Assembly (NCBI RefSeq): GCF_014054525.1
Contig: NZ_CP059564.1
Span: forward strand, 506,357 to 570,356
Length of the DNA stretch: 64,000 nt
Reading direction: 5' to 3'
From: Alysiella filiformis
GTDB lineage: Bacteria > Pseudomonadota > Gammaproteobacteria > Burkholderiales > Neisseriaceae
Part shown: positions 1 through 8,597 of the stretch, in pieces
How positions within the stretch are numbered: position 1 is the first letter of the stretch
Layout: each line of letters begins with the position of its first letter
Position numbers and translations under genes: made by a program
Notes under the pieces: generated by a model
What the model saw: only the letters and a program-made list of their open reading frames with translations
The model's database searches: none
What the model was told of the DNA's origin: nothing

Positions 1-953
1 GCGTGGGGCATTTTTATCCCGCCCTGATTGGCAACGACATCGGTTGCGGCATGGCATTTTGGCAAACCGATTTGCCTGTGCACAAAATCAAATTACCCAA
101 ATTAGTCAAACAGTTGGGCAATATTGACGCGCCTTTAAACGACACTTGGGCAGAACGCATTGCCGAACTTATCCCCAACTGCACTTATCCACAAGCATTG
201 GGGACTATTGGCGGCGGCAACCATTTTGCCGAATTGCAAGCTGTGGACAAAATTTATCTGCCTGATTTATTGCCAGAAAATTTCAATCCCAAATGCCTGC
301 AACTGCTGGTGCATAGCGGTTCACGCGGTTTGGGGCAAGCGATTTTGCGCGACCATGTGGAAAAATTCAGCCACGCTGGTTTAGCCGAAAACACGCCACA
401 AGCCCTTGATTATTTGGCACAACACGATTTTGCGTTGCAATTTGCCCACACCAATCGCCAGTTGGTTGCTGAACGCATGTTGGCGCGTTGGGGCACAGAC
501 GGTGTGCGTTTGCTGGACGTTCATCACAATTTTTTGCAACAAATCCAATTGGATAATCAAACAGGCTGGCTACACCGCAAAGGCGCAACACCTTCGGATT
601 GTGGCTTGGTGGTCATTCCAGGGTCGCGTGGCGATTACAGCTATTGGGTGAAACCGATTGTGGATAATTGCGCCAAATCTTTGTTTTCATTGGCACATGG
701 CGCAGGGCGAAAATGGCAACGCAGCGAATGCAAAGGGCGTTTGTCGCACAAATATTCTGTGGATAATTTGCGCCAAACGCATTTTGGCAGCGTGGTGGTT
801 TGCGAAGACAAATCATTGATTTACGAAGAAGCCCCACAAGCCTACAAAAACATTGACGATGTGATTGCGGCGATGTTGGATTTTGGTTTGATTGAATTGG
901 TGGCGCGGTTTAAGCCTGTTTTGACCTACAAAACGGCTGGGGAATGCTGTTAG
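1..953 (+). CDS. rtcB2: RtcB-family RNA ligase, PrfH-coupled type (5' end outside window)
   Basis: The reading frame is already open at the left edge (codons begin at base 3), so the N-terminus is missing. RtcB ligases join RNA ends carrying 3'-phosphate or 2',3'-cyclic phosphate to 5'-OH, using GTP and Mn2+. Visible family motifs are the metal-binding GNDIGCG near the start, GGGNHF about residue 71, and HGAGR about residue 228, whose His carries the GMP adduct in the family. The prfH gene 1 kb downstream places it in the RtcB2/PrfH subgroup ('release factor H-coupled'), which is linked to repair of rRNA cut in the decoding centre. Normally the two genes are adjacent or overlapping; here an unrelated gene lies between them. 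The family assignment is firm. The rRNA substrate is inferred from the family. Confidence 0.93.
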   Translation, partial: VGHFYPALIGNDIGCGMAFWQTDLPVHKIKLPKLVKQLGNIDAPLNDTWAERIAELIPNCTYPQALGTIGGGNHFAELQAVDKIYLPDLLPENFNPKCLQLLVHSGSRGLGQAILRDHVEKFSHAGLAENTPQALDYLAQHDFALQFAHTNRQLVAERMLARWGTDGVRLLDVHHNFLQQIQLDNQTGWLHRKGATPSDCGLVVIPGSRGDYSYWVKPIVDNCAKSLFSLAHGAGRKWQRSECKGRLSHKYSVDNLRQTHFGSVVVCEDKSLIYEEAPQAYKNIDDVIAAMLDFGLIELVARFKPVLTYKTAGECC

Positions 954-965
954 TTATCCACATTG

Positions 966-1030
966 TAGGGTGCAACTTGTTGCACCATTTTCCGAATGAT
1001 GTTGAATTTGGTGCAACAAGTTGCACCCTA
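966..1030. repeat. 65-bp perfect-arm hairpin element
   Basis: Two 21-base arms (966-986 and 1010-1030) are exact reverse complements, beginning TAGGGTGCAAC and ending GTTGCACCCTA, around a 23-base loop. A decayed piece with the same right half (ggtgcaacaagttgc plus the loop words atgatgttgaat) lies at about 8628-8670. It has no T-run, so it looks like a small mobile palindrome and not a terminator. It separates rtcB2 from the inserted gene. Confidence 0.75.
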
Positions 1031-1057
1031 CGTTTCAGGCAGCCTGAAAGAAAAAAT

Positions 1058-1720
1058 ATGAAAATCATCAGTAAATTCAAAGATTATTACGATTATTTGG
1101 TCGGGATTTATGGCGAAGACCCTTTGTTGGTTTTTGACCGCCGTAATCAAAATGGCACAATTATCCACAAATTCCCTGCTTTACCTGATGAATGGCAGGC
1201 TGAATATGGCGATTGCGTGGGTCTGGCACATTTATTTGTCGGAAATTGGCATACTTGGCTTTTTTATACAGGGCAGGAAGTTTACACAACATCGGATATA
1301 GAAACTGTCCACAGCCGTGTTCGCCATAATAAAAAAATCGTGCCGATTGTGCGTTTCAATAATGGCAAAGAATATGCCATGCCAACAAAAAATCAATGGC
1401 ACACAACACATGATTATTTTCTTACAACGATTACGCGCTTGCGTTATGGCATGGCGACATATCATCATGTACCGCTCATGCTTATTCTAGAAAAACATCA
1501 TTGGCATTGGAATGAAGTGGATAGCTACTATGTCAATCCGCAACTGGTTTCATTGGGTATTTATGTGGACGAGAATGTGGTTTGGCAGGAAATTTCCGCC
1601 TATTTGGGACAACTTCGCAGCGAGCAGGAAACCAGTCCGCCTGTTCCCGACAAAAACAAAATTGAAAACAAAGGTTTTGATGTGAAACACTCGTTTCGCC
1701 CAAAAATGAAACGCAAATGA
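1058..1720 (+). CDS. Hypothetical protein inserted between rtcB2 and prfH
   Basis: 220 residues. I chose the ATG at 1058, just after an uptake-sequence repeat. An in-frame ATG at 944 would overlap rtcB2 and translate through the hairpin at 966-1030, so it is unlikely. I do not recognise the family. The protein is soluble, rich in Tyr, Trp and His, and has no signal peptide or membrane segment. It begins MKIISKFKDYYDYLVG and ends in a basic tail (HSFRPKMKRK). A CxGL-like turn occurs near residue 50 (GDCVGLAHLF). It shares direction with rtcB2 and prfH but is bordered by repeats on both sides (966-1030 and 1758-1893). Co-transcription is plausible, but a functional link to RNA repair is only a guess from position. 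Confidence 0.7.
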   Translation: MKIISKFKDYYDYLVGIYGEDPLLVFDRRNQNGTIIHKFPALPDEWQAEYGDCVGLAHLFVGNWHTWLFYTGQEVYTTSDIETVHSRVRHNKKIVPIVRFNNGKEYAMPTKNQWHTTHDYFLTTITRLRYGMATYHHVPLMLILEKHHWHWNEVDSYYVNPQLVSLGIYVDENVVWQEISAYLGQLRSEQETSPPVPDKNKIENKGFDVKHSFRPKMKRK

Positions 1721-1757
1721 TGTTTCAGGCAGCCTTTCAATACACGACAAAAATTTT

Positions 1758-1893
1758 CAATGTGCCACAAATCTCGTCCCCTCTCCTTGTGGGAGAGGGT
1801 TAGGGAGAGGGTAAAACCGTTGAGTTTGTGGCACTTTTTCCCTCTCCCCAGCCCTCTCCCTCAGGGAGAGGGCGTGAAATACTGGCACAATAA
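1758..1893. repeat. GC-rich CCCTCTCC palindromic repeat
   Basis: Outer ends GTGCCACAAA and TGGCACAATA flank two inner hairpins built of CCCTCTCC/GGGAGAGGG words. The same words recur at 14850, 52410-52490 and 58985-59075, and a CCTCCCCC variant recurs at 17310, 19905, 39455, 55050 and 57020. No protein is encoded. It lies in the 230-base gap before prfH. Confidence 0.7.
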
Positions 1894-1950
1894 CGGTTTC
1901 TGTCCATATTTTGAAAGGCAGCCTGAAAAATTTTTAAACACAGGAATATT

Positions 1951-2559
1951 ATGATTTATTTACAATTATCCACAGGGCAATCGCCAGCCGAATGCCAATT
2001 TTTCGCCAAACACGTTTTCCACAAAATTTGCCGCGAAGCCGCACAACACGACTTATCCACCGAAATCATCAGCGAAACGCCCAGCAAATATGGTTTGTTG
2101 TCGGCGGTGTTGGCGGTTTCAGGCAGCCGTGCCGATGAATTTGCGGCGCGTTGGCTTGGCACGCTGCAATGGATTTGCCCCAGTCCGTTTCGTCCACAGC
2201 ATTTGCGTAAAAATTGGTTCGTGGCGGTGTCGCGGCTGCCTGAAATGCCCACGCTGCCTGAAAACGATGAAATCCGCTTTGAAACGTGCCGAGCGGGTGG
2301 CAAGGGTGGTCAGCACGTCAATAAAACGGAAAGTGCGGTACGCGCGGTGCATTTATCCACAGGTTTGTCGGTGCGCGTGGAAAGTGAACGCAGCCAACAC
2401 GCCAATAAAAAACGGGCGCGTGAATTGTTGGCATTCAAATTAGCAGAACATTTATCGCTGCAAAATCAAGATTATGCCCAACACCAGCACAGTCAGCTTT
2501 ATCAACTGGAACGCGGTAATGCGGTGCGTGTGTTTCGGGGTAAAAATTTTGTGGAATGA
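1951..2559 (+). CDS. prfH: Peptide chain release factor homolog PrfH
   Basis: 202 residues, full length for the family (the E. coli K-12 copy is truncated). PrfH is a class-I release-factor-like protein with the GGQ peptidyl-hydrolysis domain but without the codon-reading domain. The motif GGKGGQHVNKTESAVR spans about 117-131, with GGQ at 119-121, followed by the basic SERSQHANKKRAR segment. In the literature PrfH frees the peptide from ribosomes whose decoding centre has been damaged, and the partner RtcB2 reseals the 16S rRNA. The start ATG at 1951 follows a weak AGGAAT. The gene contains uptake-like words in frame (FQAAV and RLPE peptides). The call is very secure. Confidence 0.95.
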   Translation: MIYLQLSTGQSPAECQFFAKHVFHKICREAAQHDLSTEIISETPSKYGLLSAVLAVSGSRADEFAARWLGTLQWICPSPFRPQHLRKNWFVAVSRLPEMPTLPENDEIRFETCRAGGKGGQHVNKTESAVRAVHLSTGLSVRVESERSQHANKKRARELLAFKLAEHLSLQNQDYAQHQHSQLYQLERGNAVRVFRGKNFVE

Positions 2560-2908
2560 TTTGTGCCATTTAATTTGTCCAAAAATAAAAGAATCTTATT
2601 TTTAAAATATAAAAAGATTATGATGTTTTATGATTGGGTAATGTGGCTGTGGGTAAGTTGATTTCATTTGCAAAAACAAAATTTTATTTGCGGATTGAAT
2701 CTGTGGATAAGATTCAGGCTGCCTGAACAATAGCTTGTGCATGATTGTGGATAAAATCTGCCAAACAAAATGCAACTGTGGATAAATACGCGATTTTGCA
2801 CCGTTTCAGGCAGCCTGAAACGCAAGTTCACAAAAAAACCAGTACAATTTGCGTTATAATGCTTGTGTTGCCAATAATACATTGAAAATCAAAAAGAAAG
2901 AAAAACAA
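2560..2908. other. AT-rich intergenic region with three DnaA-box 9-mers
   Basis: I see no gene. It holds TGTGGATAA at 2702-2710, 2746-2754 and 2777-2785 (all the same orientation), an AT-rich inverted repeat at about 2580-2602 that could end prfH transcription, and uptake repeats at 2713-2727 and 2806-2820. The tract ttatttttaaaatataaaaagattatgatg at about 2597-2626 resembles, inverted, a stretch near 22,350 that also sits beside DnaA boxes. Confidence 0.6.
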
Positions 2909-4972
2909 ATGCCAAACTTAAACGAACAATTAAAACCCCTGTTTACCACTTTTTTGTGGGACATTCTCTACACTTTGGACGGACAAAAGCATTTTGTGGG
3001 CAGCGAAGGCTTTGACAGCACACTCATCGCCAAATATTTGGGTGCCGATTTGTGGTTTGATGCCGAAAACCCCTATTCCCCCACCGAGGCGCGTGAACAC
3101 ATTAAATGGTATGCCGAAGATTGGTTTGCCCAAAATGATTTTGAAATCGTGTGGGCAAACTGCATTCCCAAAATCTTGCGCGACAATGTGGCACAATGGG
3201 CAAATTTGTTTCATTTGAATCAGGTGGAAATGCGTTTGCTCACGTTTTGCGTGTTGTTGCACAGCCAAAATTTGCTCACGCGCTTTGCCGCCAATTTGGG
3301 CGAATTGGACGATTCGGGGGCGTGTCATGCGTTGTCGGTGTTGTTAAGGCTGCCTGAAAATGAGATTGTGGCGGCATTTCATCACCGAGCCACACTCAAA
3401 ACAGTGGGCTTGTTGAGCTTGGACAGCAACAACGAATATTATCTGCGCGGCAAAATTGACATGCTCTCCAACAAATTTGCCGAATTGATGATGAAAGAGC
3501 GGCTTTCGCCTGTGGATATGCTCAAAGCCCACATTCAGGCAGCCCCCACCACCGAATTGAGCATGAACGATTTTGCCCATTTGGGCGTGTTGGGCGAAGC
3601 CGCCTTGCAACACACCAAACACGCTTTTGCCACCCAACAAGCTGGCTGCAACATTCTGCTGCACGGTGCGGCAGGCGTGGGCAAAACCGAATTTACCCGC
3701 GTATTGAGCCAAGCAGTTGGCGTAGAATTGTTTGAAATTTCATGGGAAGACGAAGACGGCGACCCAGCCGACCGCGATGACCGACTGAACGCTTTACGCA
3801 TGGCACAAAGCATTTTATCGGGGCAAAACGTGATGCTCATGTTTGATGAAGTGGAAGACGTGTTTGACCGCTCACAACGCAGCTTTTCGCTCAACAAAGC
3901 GTGGCTCAACCGCCATTTGGAAAACAACCCCGTGCCAACCGTGTGGATTTGCAATCAAGTGCATTTGATAGACCCGTCTGTGATTCGCCGTTTTGACATG
4001 GTGATTGAGATGAAAGCCCCACCTGCACGCATTCGTGCCGAAATGATACGCGGCTTTACCCAAGATTTTTACAGCGAATCGCAAATTCAAGGTTTGGCAG
4101 AACATGATGCGCTTGTGCCAGCCATTTTGAAACAAGCCCACAAAGTTACCCAAAACATGCACGATTGGCAGCCTGAACAACAAGGCGAACTGTTCCGCAC
4201 CCTGCTCAAAAACACCCTGTATGCACAAGGCAATTTCCAGCCCCTGCAAAGCCAAAGCAAGCTGCCTGAAATTTACAACATAGAATGGGTAAACAGCAAA
4301 CAAGACCTCAACGCCATTGCACAAGGCATGGCAAAAGCAGGGCGCGGCAGCCTGTGTTTGTATGGTGCGGCAGGCACGGGCAAATCCGCCTATGCCGCAT
4401 GGTTGGCGCAACAAGCCGACAAACGCATCATCTACAAACGCGCCTCCGATTTGCTCGATAAATATGTGGGCGAAACCGAACAGCGCATTGCCGCCGCCTT
4501 TGAGGAAGCCCAAGCCGAAAATGCCGTATTGGTGTTTGACGAAGTGGACAGCTTTTTGCAAGACAGACGCGGCGCGCGCCAAAGTTGGGAAGTGAGCCAT
4601 GTCAATGAAATGCTCACGCAAATGGAAAGCTACAACGGTATTTTTGTTGCCAGCACCAACTTGATGCACAACCTAGACCAAGCCGCTTTGCGCCGTTTTG
4701 ATTTCAAAATTGAATTTGGTTATTTACGCAGCGAACAGGCATGGGCATTGTTTCGCGCCCATGCCGAGAAAATGGGGTTGGATTTGTCGGGCGGCATTCA
4801 TCATTTGCAAGCGGAATTGGTGCGTTTGAAAAACGTGGCGGCAGGCGATTTTGCCGTGTTGGCAAAACAAGCGCGTATCAAGCCCTTTGCCAACGCCCAA
4901 GACCTGCTCAAAGCCCTGCAAGCCGAATGCGCCATGAAAGAAGGCACCAAAGGCGCGGTGGGGTTTGTGTGA
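2909..4972 (+). CDS. Tandem AAA+ ATPase
   Basis: 687 residues. The ATG at 2909 is chosen because the protein proper begins MPNLNEQLKPLF; an ATG 60 bases upstream would add a Lys-rich tail of no obvious use. An N-terminal helical domain of about 210 residues is followed by two AAA+ modules. Module 1 has Walker A GAAGVGKT at 253-260 and Walker B LMFDEVED with the Asp at 313. Module 2 has Walker A GAAGTGKS at 486-493 and Walker B LVFDEVDSF with the Asp at 544. Arg-finger regions (RRFD) follow each module (VIRRFDMV, ALRRFDFK). Both modules look catalytically intact. No protease, transmembrane or nuclease domain is fused. The gene is isolated, and neither its substrate nor its process can be read from the sequence. 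It is probably a remodelling ATPase. Confidence 0.85.
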   Translation: MPNLNEQLKPLFTTFLWDILYTLDGQKHFVGSEGFDSTLIAKYLGADLWFDAENPYSPTEAREHIKWYAEDWFAQNDFEIVWANCIPKILRDNVAQWANLFHLNQVEMRLLTFCVLLHSQNLLTRFAANLGELDDSGACHALSVLLRLPENEIVAAFHHRATLKTVGLLSLDSNNEYYLRGKIDMLSNKFAELMMKERLSPVDMLKAHIQAAPTTELSMNDFAHLGVLGEAALQHTKHAFATQQAGCNILLHGAAGVGKTEFTRVLSQAVGVELFEISWEDEDGDPADRDDRLNALRMAQSILSGQNVMLMFDEVEDVFDRSQRSFSLNKAWLNRHLENNPVPTVWICNQVHLIDPSVIRRFDMVIEMKAPPARIRAEMIRGFTQDFYSESQIQGLAEHDALVPAILKQAHKVTQNMHDWQPEQQGELFRTLLKNTLYAQGNFQPLQSQSKLPEIYNIEWVNSKQDLNAIAQGMAKAGRGSLCLYGAAGTGKSAYAAWLAQQADKRIIYKRASDLLDKYVGETEQRIAAAFEEAQAENAVLVFDEVDSFLQDRRGARQSWEVSHVNEMLTQMESYNGIFVASTNLMHNLDQAALRRFDFKIEFGYLRSEQAWALFRAHAEKMGLDLSGGIHHLQAELVRLKNVAAGDFAVLAKQARIKPFANAQDLLKALQAECAMKEGTKGAVGFV

Positions 4973-5011
4973 TGTTTCAGGCTGCCTGAAAGTCCTAGCG
5001 GACGGCAAAAT

Positions 5012-5090
5012 GTAGGGTGCGCCGTGCGCACCCAATTTTCACGAAAAATGAAAATATTGTGGGAATTTGGGTGCGCACGACACACCCTAC
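5012..5090. repeat. 79-bp inverted-repeat element
   Basis: The left half starts GTAGGGTGCGCCGTGCGCACCC. The right half is GGGTGCGCACGACACACCCTAC, almost its reverse complement, around an AT-rich centre. GTAGGGTGC ends are shared with the element at 966-1030 and with the direct repeats at 25403 and 25997, suggesting a common family of end sequences. Confidence 0.65.
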
Positions 5091-5094
5091 GCAA

Positions 5095-5823
5095 CTACGC
5101 TTGTTGGATAACACAACGAGACAAACCCAATTGCTTTTGATTAAAGCCTGCATCAAATAAGGCTTGCACCAGTCTATCAGAAAAGAATAAAGAATCATGT
5201 AAATTTTTATCATGCCATAAATCAATCTTGATATTTTTAACTTGTTCTAATAAAACAATATTATCATCTTCAACACCCCATATATATCTTAATGGCTCTT
5301 CAGGGGTATAACGACTTGCTTTGATGCCTTTACTATGATTTGAATTTAAAAATTCAAAAGTCTCTGCAATATTAATAAAATAATAAGGTACGTCAGAAAG
5401 TTGTTTTTTGGTTTCTATATCATAAATAAAAACTTGACTAAAATGGGTTTTACCTAAATTAAATTGAGAAATAATATTGTATGGTTTTTCATTCATTACC
5501 AAATAACCGCCTGTTATGCTAAAAAATATTTCGTCTTTTTGCGGTAAATTACTGTAATTAATATCTGGTTTTTTAAATAACTTAATTGGCATTTCTGGTT
5601 GTGGAATCAATTCATAATTTTTCCAAGCGCGCCAAAATTTGGTATCTGTTTCCTCAATGGTTTCTAAAATTTTCATTTCATCATCTGTTATGGTATGGCA
5701 CTCTTTTTTCTGTTTAATAAAGAAAAGCTCAACACCATCAAATTCAGGTGTTTGCACAACAATACCATAAGTATTTGCTACCGCATGACTACCATAATCA
5801 CACAACCACGCATAATTTGACAT
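5095..5823 (-). CDS. Imm11/DUF1629-like protein, copy 1
   Basis: 242 residues starting MSNYAWLCDY. It is AT-rich compared with its neighbours. The C-terminal half has the pattern of the DUF1629/Imm11 immunity family (PDINYSNLP, then a LFFSDRLVQALFDAGF-like end), a call from memory of the family pattern and only tentative. A second copy at 12461-13177 has an almost identical C-terminal 160 residues but a clearly different N-terminal third (VQTPEFDGVELFF versus MQTEEFDGVERFW, then further divergence to about residue 85). No toxin gene is next to either copy. It is soluble, with no signal peptide. The function would be toxin neutralisation if the family call is right; otherwise it is unknown. 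Confidence 0.7.
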   Translation of the reverse strand: MSNYAWLCDYGSHAVANTYGIVVQTPEFDGVELFFIKQKKECHTITDDEMKILETIEETDTKFWRAWKNYELIPQPEMPIKLFKKPDINYSNLPQKDEIFFSITGGYLVMNEKPYNIISQFNLGKTHFSQVFIYDIETKKQLSDVPYYFINIAETFEFLNSNHSKGIKASRYTPEEPLRYIWGVEDDNIVLLEQVKNIKIDLWHDKNLHDSLFFSDRLVQALFDAGFNQKQLGLSRCVIQQA

Positions 5824-5862
5824 AACTGTCTCCTAGTCAATAAATGAATATTTCAAGCAAGT

Positions 5863-5890
5863 GTAGGTTGGATACGGGTATCCGACCTAC
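5863..5890. repeat. Short perfect hairpin upstream of lpxC
   Basis: GTAGGTTGGATAC and GTATCCGACCTAC form a 28-base stem-loop with one G-T pair. A related GTAGGTCGGCT...AGCCGACCTAC element lies at 48232-48309. There is no T-run. Confidence 0.6.
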
Positions 5891-6099
5891 GCGCATTTTC
5901 CCATTTTCAGGCTGCCTGAAAAATCCCACATTGCCTCAATTTTATGCAAATTCAATTTTCATTTTAAAGACAAATAATTAAGCCATTTATCCACAATTCA
6001 TGTACAAGGATTTACCCAAATCTTTGGGAAAACCCCATTCAGGCTGCCTGAATGCGGTATCATATCCCCAAATTGACCCAATTCAAAAGGAAAACCAAA

Positions 6100-7023
6100 A
6101 TGAAACAACGCACTTTGGCACAAACCGTAACCGCCACAGGCGTGGGTTTGCATTCGGGCGAGCGCGTTTCGCTGACCTTGCACCCTGCTCCTGTGCATTA
6201 TGGCATTGCCTTTCGCCGCACCGATTTAACAGGCGAACAGGGCGAAATCGTGAAATTGCACCCCCATTTAATCAACGACACGCGCTTATCGTCCACCGTG
6301 GTTACCGAAAACGGCACGCGCGTTGGCACGATAGAACACATCATGTCCGCGCTGGCAGCCTATGGCATAGACAATGTGTTGATAGAATTGGACGCACCCG
6401 AAATCCCCATTATGGACGGCAGCAGCCTGCCCTTTATTTTTCTGTTGCAAGAGGCAGGTGTGGTGGAACAAAACGCCCCCAAAAAATTCATTCGCATACT
6501 CAAAGAAATTGAAGTGCATGATACGGGAAAATGGGTCAAATTCAGCCCACACAATGGTTTTAAGGCAGCCTTAACCATAGAATTTGACCACCCCGTGTTC
6601 AACCGCAGCAATCCGCGTTTTGAAATTGATTTTGCCAAACAAAGCTATATTGAAGAAATCGCCCGCGCGCGCACATTTGGTTTCATGCAAGAAGTGGAAT
6701 TGATGCGCAAACACGGCTTGGGCTTGGGTGGCAATTTGACCAACGCCATTGTGATAGACGAAACCGATGTGCTGAACCCAGACGGTTTGCGCTACCCCGA
6801 TGAATTTGTGCGCCACAAAATTTTGGACGCGATTGGCGATTTGTACATTGTCGGCTACCCCATTATTGGCGCGTTTGAAGGACACAAATCGGGACACGCC
6901 ATCAACAACGCGCTGCTTCGCGCCATTTTGGCAGATGCCAGCAGCCACGAATGGGTGGCATTTGACGAAAATGACGATGTGCCAGAGGCATTTTGGGGCA
7001 TAGAAACGGTTCAGGCAGCCTGA
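6100..7023 (+). CDS. lpxC: UDP-3-O-acyl-N-acetylglucosamine deacetylase LpxC
   Basis: 307 residues, the usual length. It is the zinc deacetylase that makes the first committed step of lipid A synthesis in the cytoplasm. Landmarks are TGVGLHSGE near the N-terminus, the zinc-site motif IEHIMSAL (about residue 78), PIMDGSS, and HKILDAIGDL (about 237-246) carrying the other zinc ligands. The ATG at 6100 follows AAAAGG at a good distance; an ATG 48 bases upstream has none. The stop codon is the TGA inside an uptake repeat (ggttcaggcagccTGA), so the last residues QAA are encoded by the repeat. It converges with the lipoprotein gene 4 bases away. Confidence 0.97.
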   Translation: MKQRTLAQTVTATGVGLHSGERVSLTLHPAPVHYGIAFRRTDLTGEQGEIVKLHPHLINDTRLSSTVVTENGTRVGTIEHIMSALAAYGIDNVLIELDAPEIPIMDGSSLPFIFLLQEAGVVEQNAPKKFIRILKEIEVHDTGKWVKFSPHNGFKAALTIEFDHPVFNRSNPRFEIDFAKQSYIEEIARARTFGFMQEVELMRKHGLGLGGNLTNAIVIDETDVLNPDGLRYPDEFVRHKILDAIGDLYIVGYPIIGAFEGHKSGHAINNALLRAILADASSHEWVAFDENDDVPEAFWGIETVQAA

Positions 7024-7027
7024 AACA

Positions 7028-7693
7028 TTACCGTTTCATTTCCGTTTCAATGGCGCGAATGTTCAATTCACGGTCGCGTACGGCGGCGTTGAGCTTGGCG
7101 ATTTGCTTGGCGTTGCCCGATTTTTGCGCGGCGGCAAGCTGGCTTTGTGCCGATTTGAGCGCGGCACGTTCACGCGCAATTTCCTGTTCCAACACCTGTC
7201 GGCGCGTTAAAACGGGTTTGGCGGGTTTGGGCGGTGGCAGTTGCACCACCACGGCGGGCATTTTGGGGGTTTTGCCTTTGGGGTTTTTGTTGGGCAATTT
7301 GGCGGTGGGTTTGTCTTTGTTGTCGCCTGTTTTGGGTTGATTGCGTAATGTGATGTTTACTTTGGTGGGACTGGTGTTTTTGTCATTGGGGGTTTTTTCG
7401 TTGGGATTTTTGTTGTGGGTGGGGATTTTGTCGTTGGCGACATTTGGGGCTGGTGTGGACGGGGCGATGGGCAACACTTTCACATCATCATTTTCCCCAT
7501 TTTCTGCCACCGTTGGCACATCAGAGGCTGCCTGAACGCTGGGTGGCGATACTTCGCTGGCGGCTTGGCTTGCCACATCATGATTGACTTGGCTGGCTGC
7601 CTGAACATCATCTTGCACCGCATTTTCAGGCAGCGTGGCGCAAGCCGACAACATCATCAACATCAATCCCGATACACTCAAAAAGTGTTTCAT
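7028..7693 (-). CDS. Putative lipoprotein with C-terminal coiled coil
   Basis: 221 residues. The signal peptide of 17 residues ends in the lipobox LSAC with Cys18, so it is probably lipidated and anchored in the outer or inner membrane facing the periplasm. Residues 19-155 are a low-complexity Pro/Lys/Asn/Thr linker (VNITLRNQPKTGDN and similar). Residues 158-220 are a charged, Ala/Gln-rich coiled coil (VLEQEIARERAALKSAQ). I do not recognise a named family. It is divergent from the methyltransferase gene with a 52-base shared promoter gap and convergent with lpxC. A structural or envelope-tethering role would fit the architecture but is inference. Confidence 0.8.
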   Translation of the reverse strand: MKHFLSVSGLMLMMLSACATLPENAVQDDVQAASQVNHDVASQAASEVSPPSVQAASDVPTVAENGENDDVKVLPIAPSTPAPNVANDKIPTHNKNPNEKTPNDKNTSPTKVNITLRNQPKTGDNKDKPTAKLPNKNPKGKTPKMPAVVVQLPPPKPAKPVLTRRQVLEQEIARERAALKSAQSQLAAAQKSGNAKQIAKLNAAVRDRELNIRAIETEMKR

Positions 7694-7745
7694 GGTTTAA
7701 TCCTTGCTACAATTCAATTCAATCCATTATTTTAACAAACAAATC

Positions 7746-8519
7746 ATGAGCAACCAGCCTTATTTTCTGCATCATCATTTGGCAGAACAAGCCGATAGCC
7801 GCTTGGCGATTGTGCGCCACACGCCCAAGCACATCATTTTGGTGGGCGCAGATGGCGATTTCAGTCGCCAAAAGCTGGCGGCGCGTTATCCACAAGCCAA
7901 ATTCAGCGAATACGACCCCCACCCCGAACGCCTACAACACGCCGCCGCGCAACGCCAACACGGATTGTTGCACAAAATCACAGGCAAACACATCGCCCAA
8001 CACGCCCAATCTCCCCAAGACAGGCTGCCTGAACACCACGCCGATATGTTGTGGAGCAATTTGAATTTGGTTTGGGCAGATGATTTGCCTGCCACCTTGT
8101 CTAATTGGTCGCAAGCCTTGCAAAAAGACGGTTTGCTGTTTTTCACCCATTTTGGCGCAGACAGCCTGCCTGAAATCAGGCAAATCATCGATGCGCCCCA
8201 TTTTTTATTGCGCGATATGCACGATGTGGGCGACATGCTGTTTCATCACGGCTTTTACGACCCGATTATGGACACCGCGCAATTGCATTTGGATTACGAA
8301 AACTTTGCCACGTTGCAACACGATTTGCAATTTACAGGTTTATGGCGCAGCTTAAACGTGGCAAATGCCGACCAAGCGTGGCAAACATTGCGTCATGCGT
8401 GGGATAAAGGCGCGTTGCGGCAAATCAGCGTGGAAATTTTGCACGGACACGCCATCAAAAAAACCGTGCTGCCTGAAAATGAACATGTATTGCAATTTTA
8501 TCCACGCAAAATGCCATAA
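7746..8519 (+). CDS. SAM-dependent methyltransferase, BioC-like
   Basis: 257 residues with ATG at 7746 (MSNQPYF); an ATG 42 bases upstream lies in the short divergent promoter gap. Motif I is degenerate (IILVGADGDFS), motif II/III is followed by ADMLWSNLNLVWADDLP and then DGLLFFTHFGADSLPEI, the pattern of malonyl-ACP O-methyltransferase BioC, which starts biotin side-chain synthesis. No bio genes lie nearby, and the glycine-rich SAM loop is weaker than in typical BioC, so a different acceptor is possible. Confidence 0.7.
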   Translation: MSNQPYFLHHHLAEQADSRLAIVRHTPKHIILVGADGDFSRQKLAARYPQAKFSEYDPHPERLQHAAAQRQHGLLHKITGKHIAQHAQSPQDRLPEHHADMLWSNLNLVWADDLPATLSNWSQALQKDGLLFFTHFGADSLPEIRQIIDAPHFLLRDMHDVGDMLFHHGFYDPIMDTAQLHLDYENFATLQHDLQFTGLWRSLNVANADQAWQTLRHAWDKGALRQISVEILHGHAIKKTVLPENEHVLQFYPRKMP

Positions 8520-8520
8520 A

Positions 8521-8597
8521 GCAACCTTTGCAAAACCCACTTTTAAGCTGGCGTAGGGGCGGATTTCATATCCGTCTCTTTTTCAATTTAGGCTTAA
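8521..8597. repeat. Family A element, half copy
   Basis: It starts AACCTTTGCAAAAC, passes through the GTAGGGGCGGATTTCATATCCG palindrome (shown in parts) and stops at caattta, half way through the full 150-bp element seen at 26110-26263. It is truncated. A piece of the 966-1030 hairpin follows at about 8628. Confidence 0.7.

Noticed and set aside
944-1057. Upstream extension of the 1058 gene to an ATG at 944
   Set aside because: It would translate through the 65-bp hairpin and an uptake repeat, and overlap rtcB2.
1760-1954. Open frame within the GC-rich repeat before prfH
   Set aside because: Encodes only repeat words; no ribosome site; belongs to a dispersed non-coding element.
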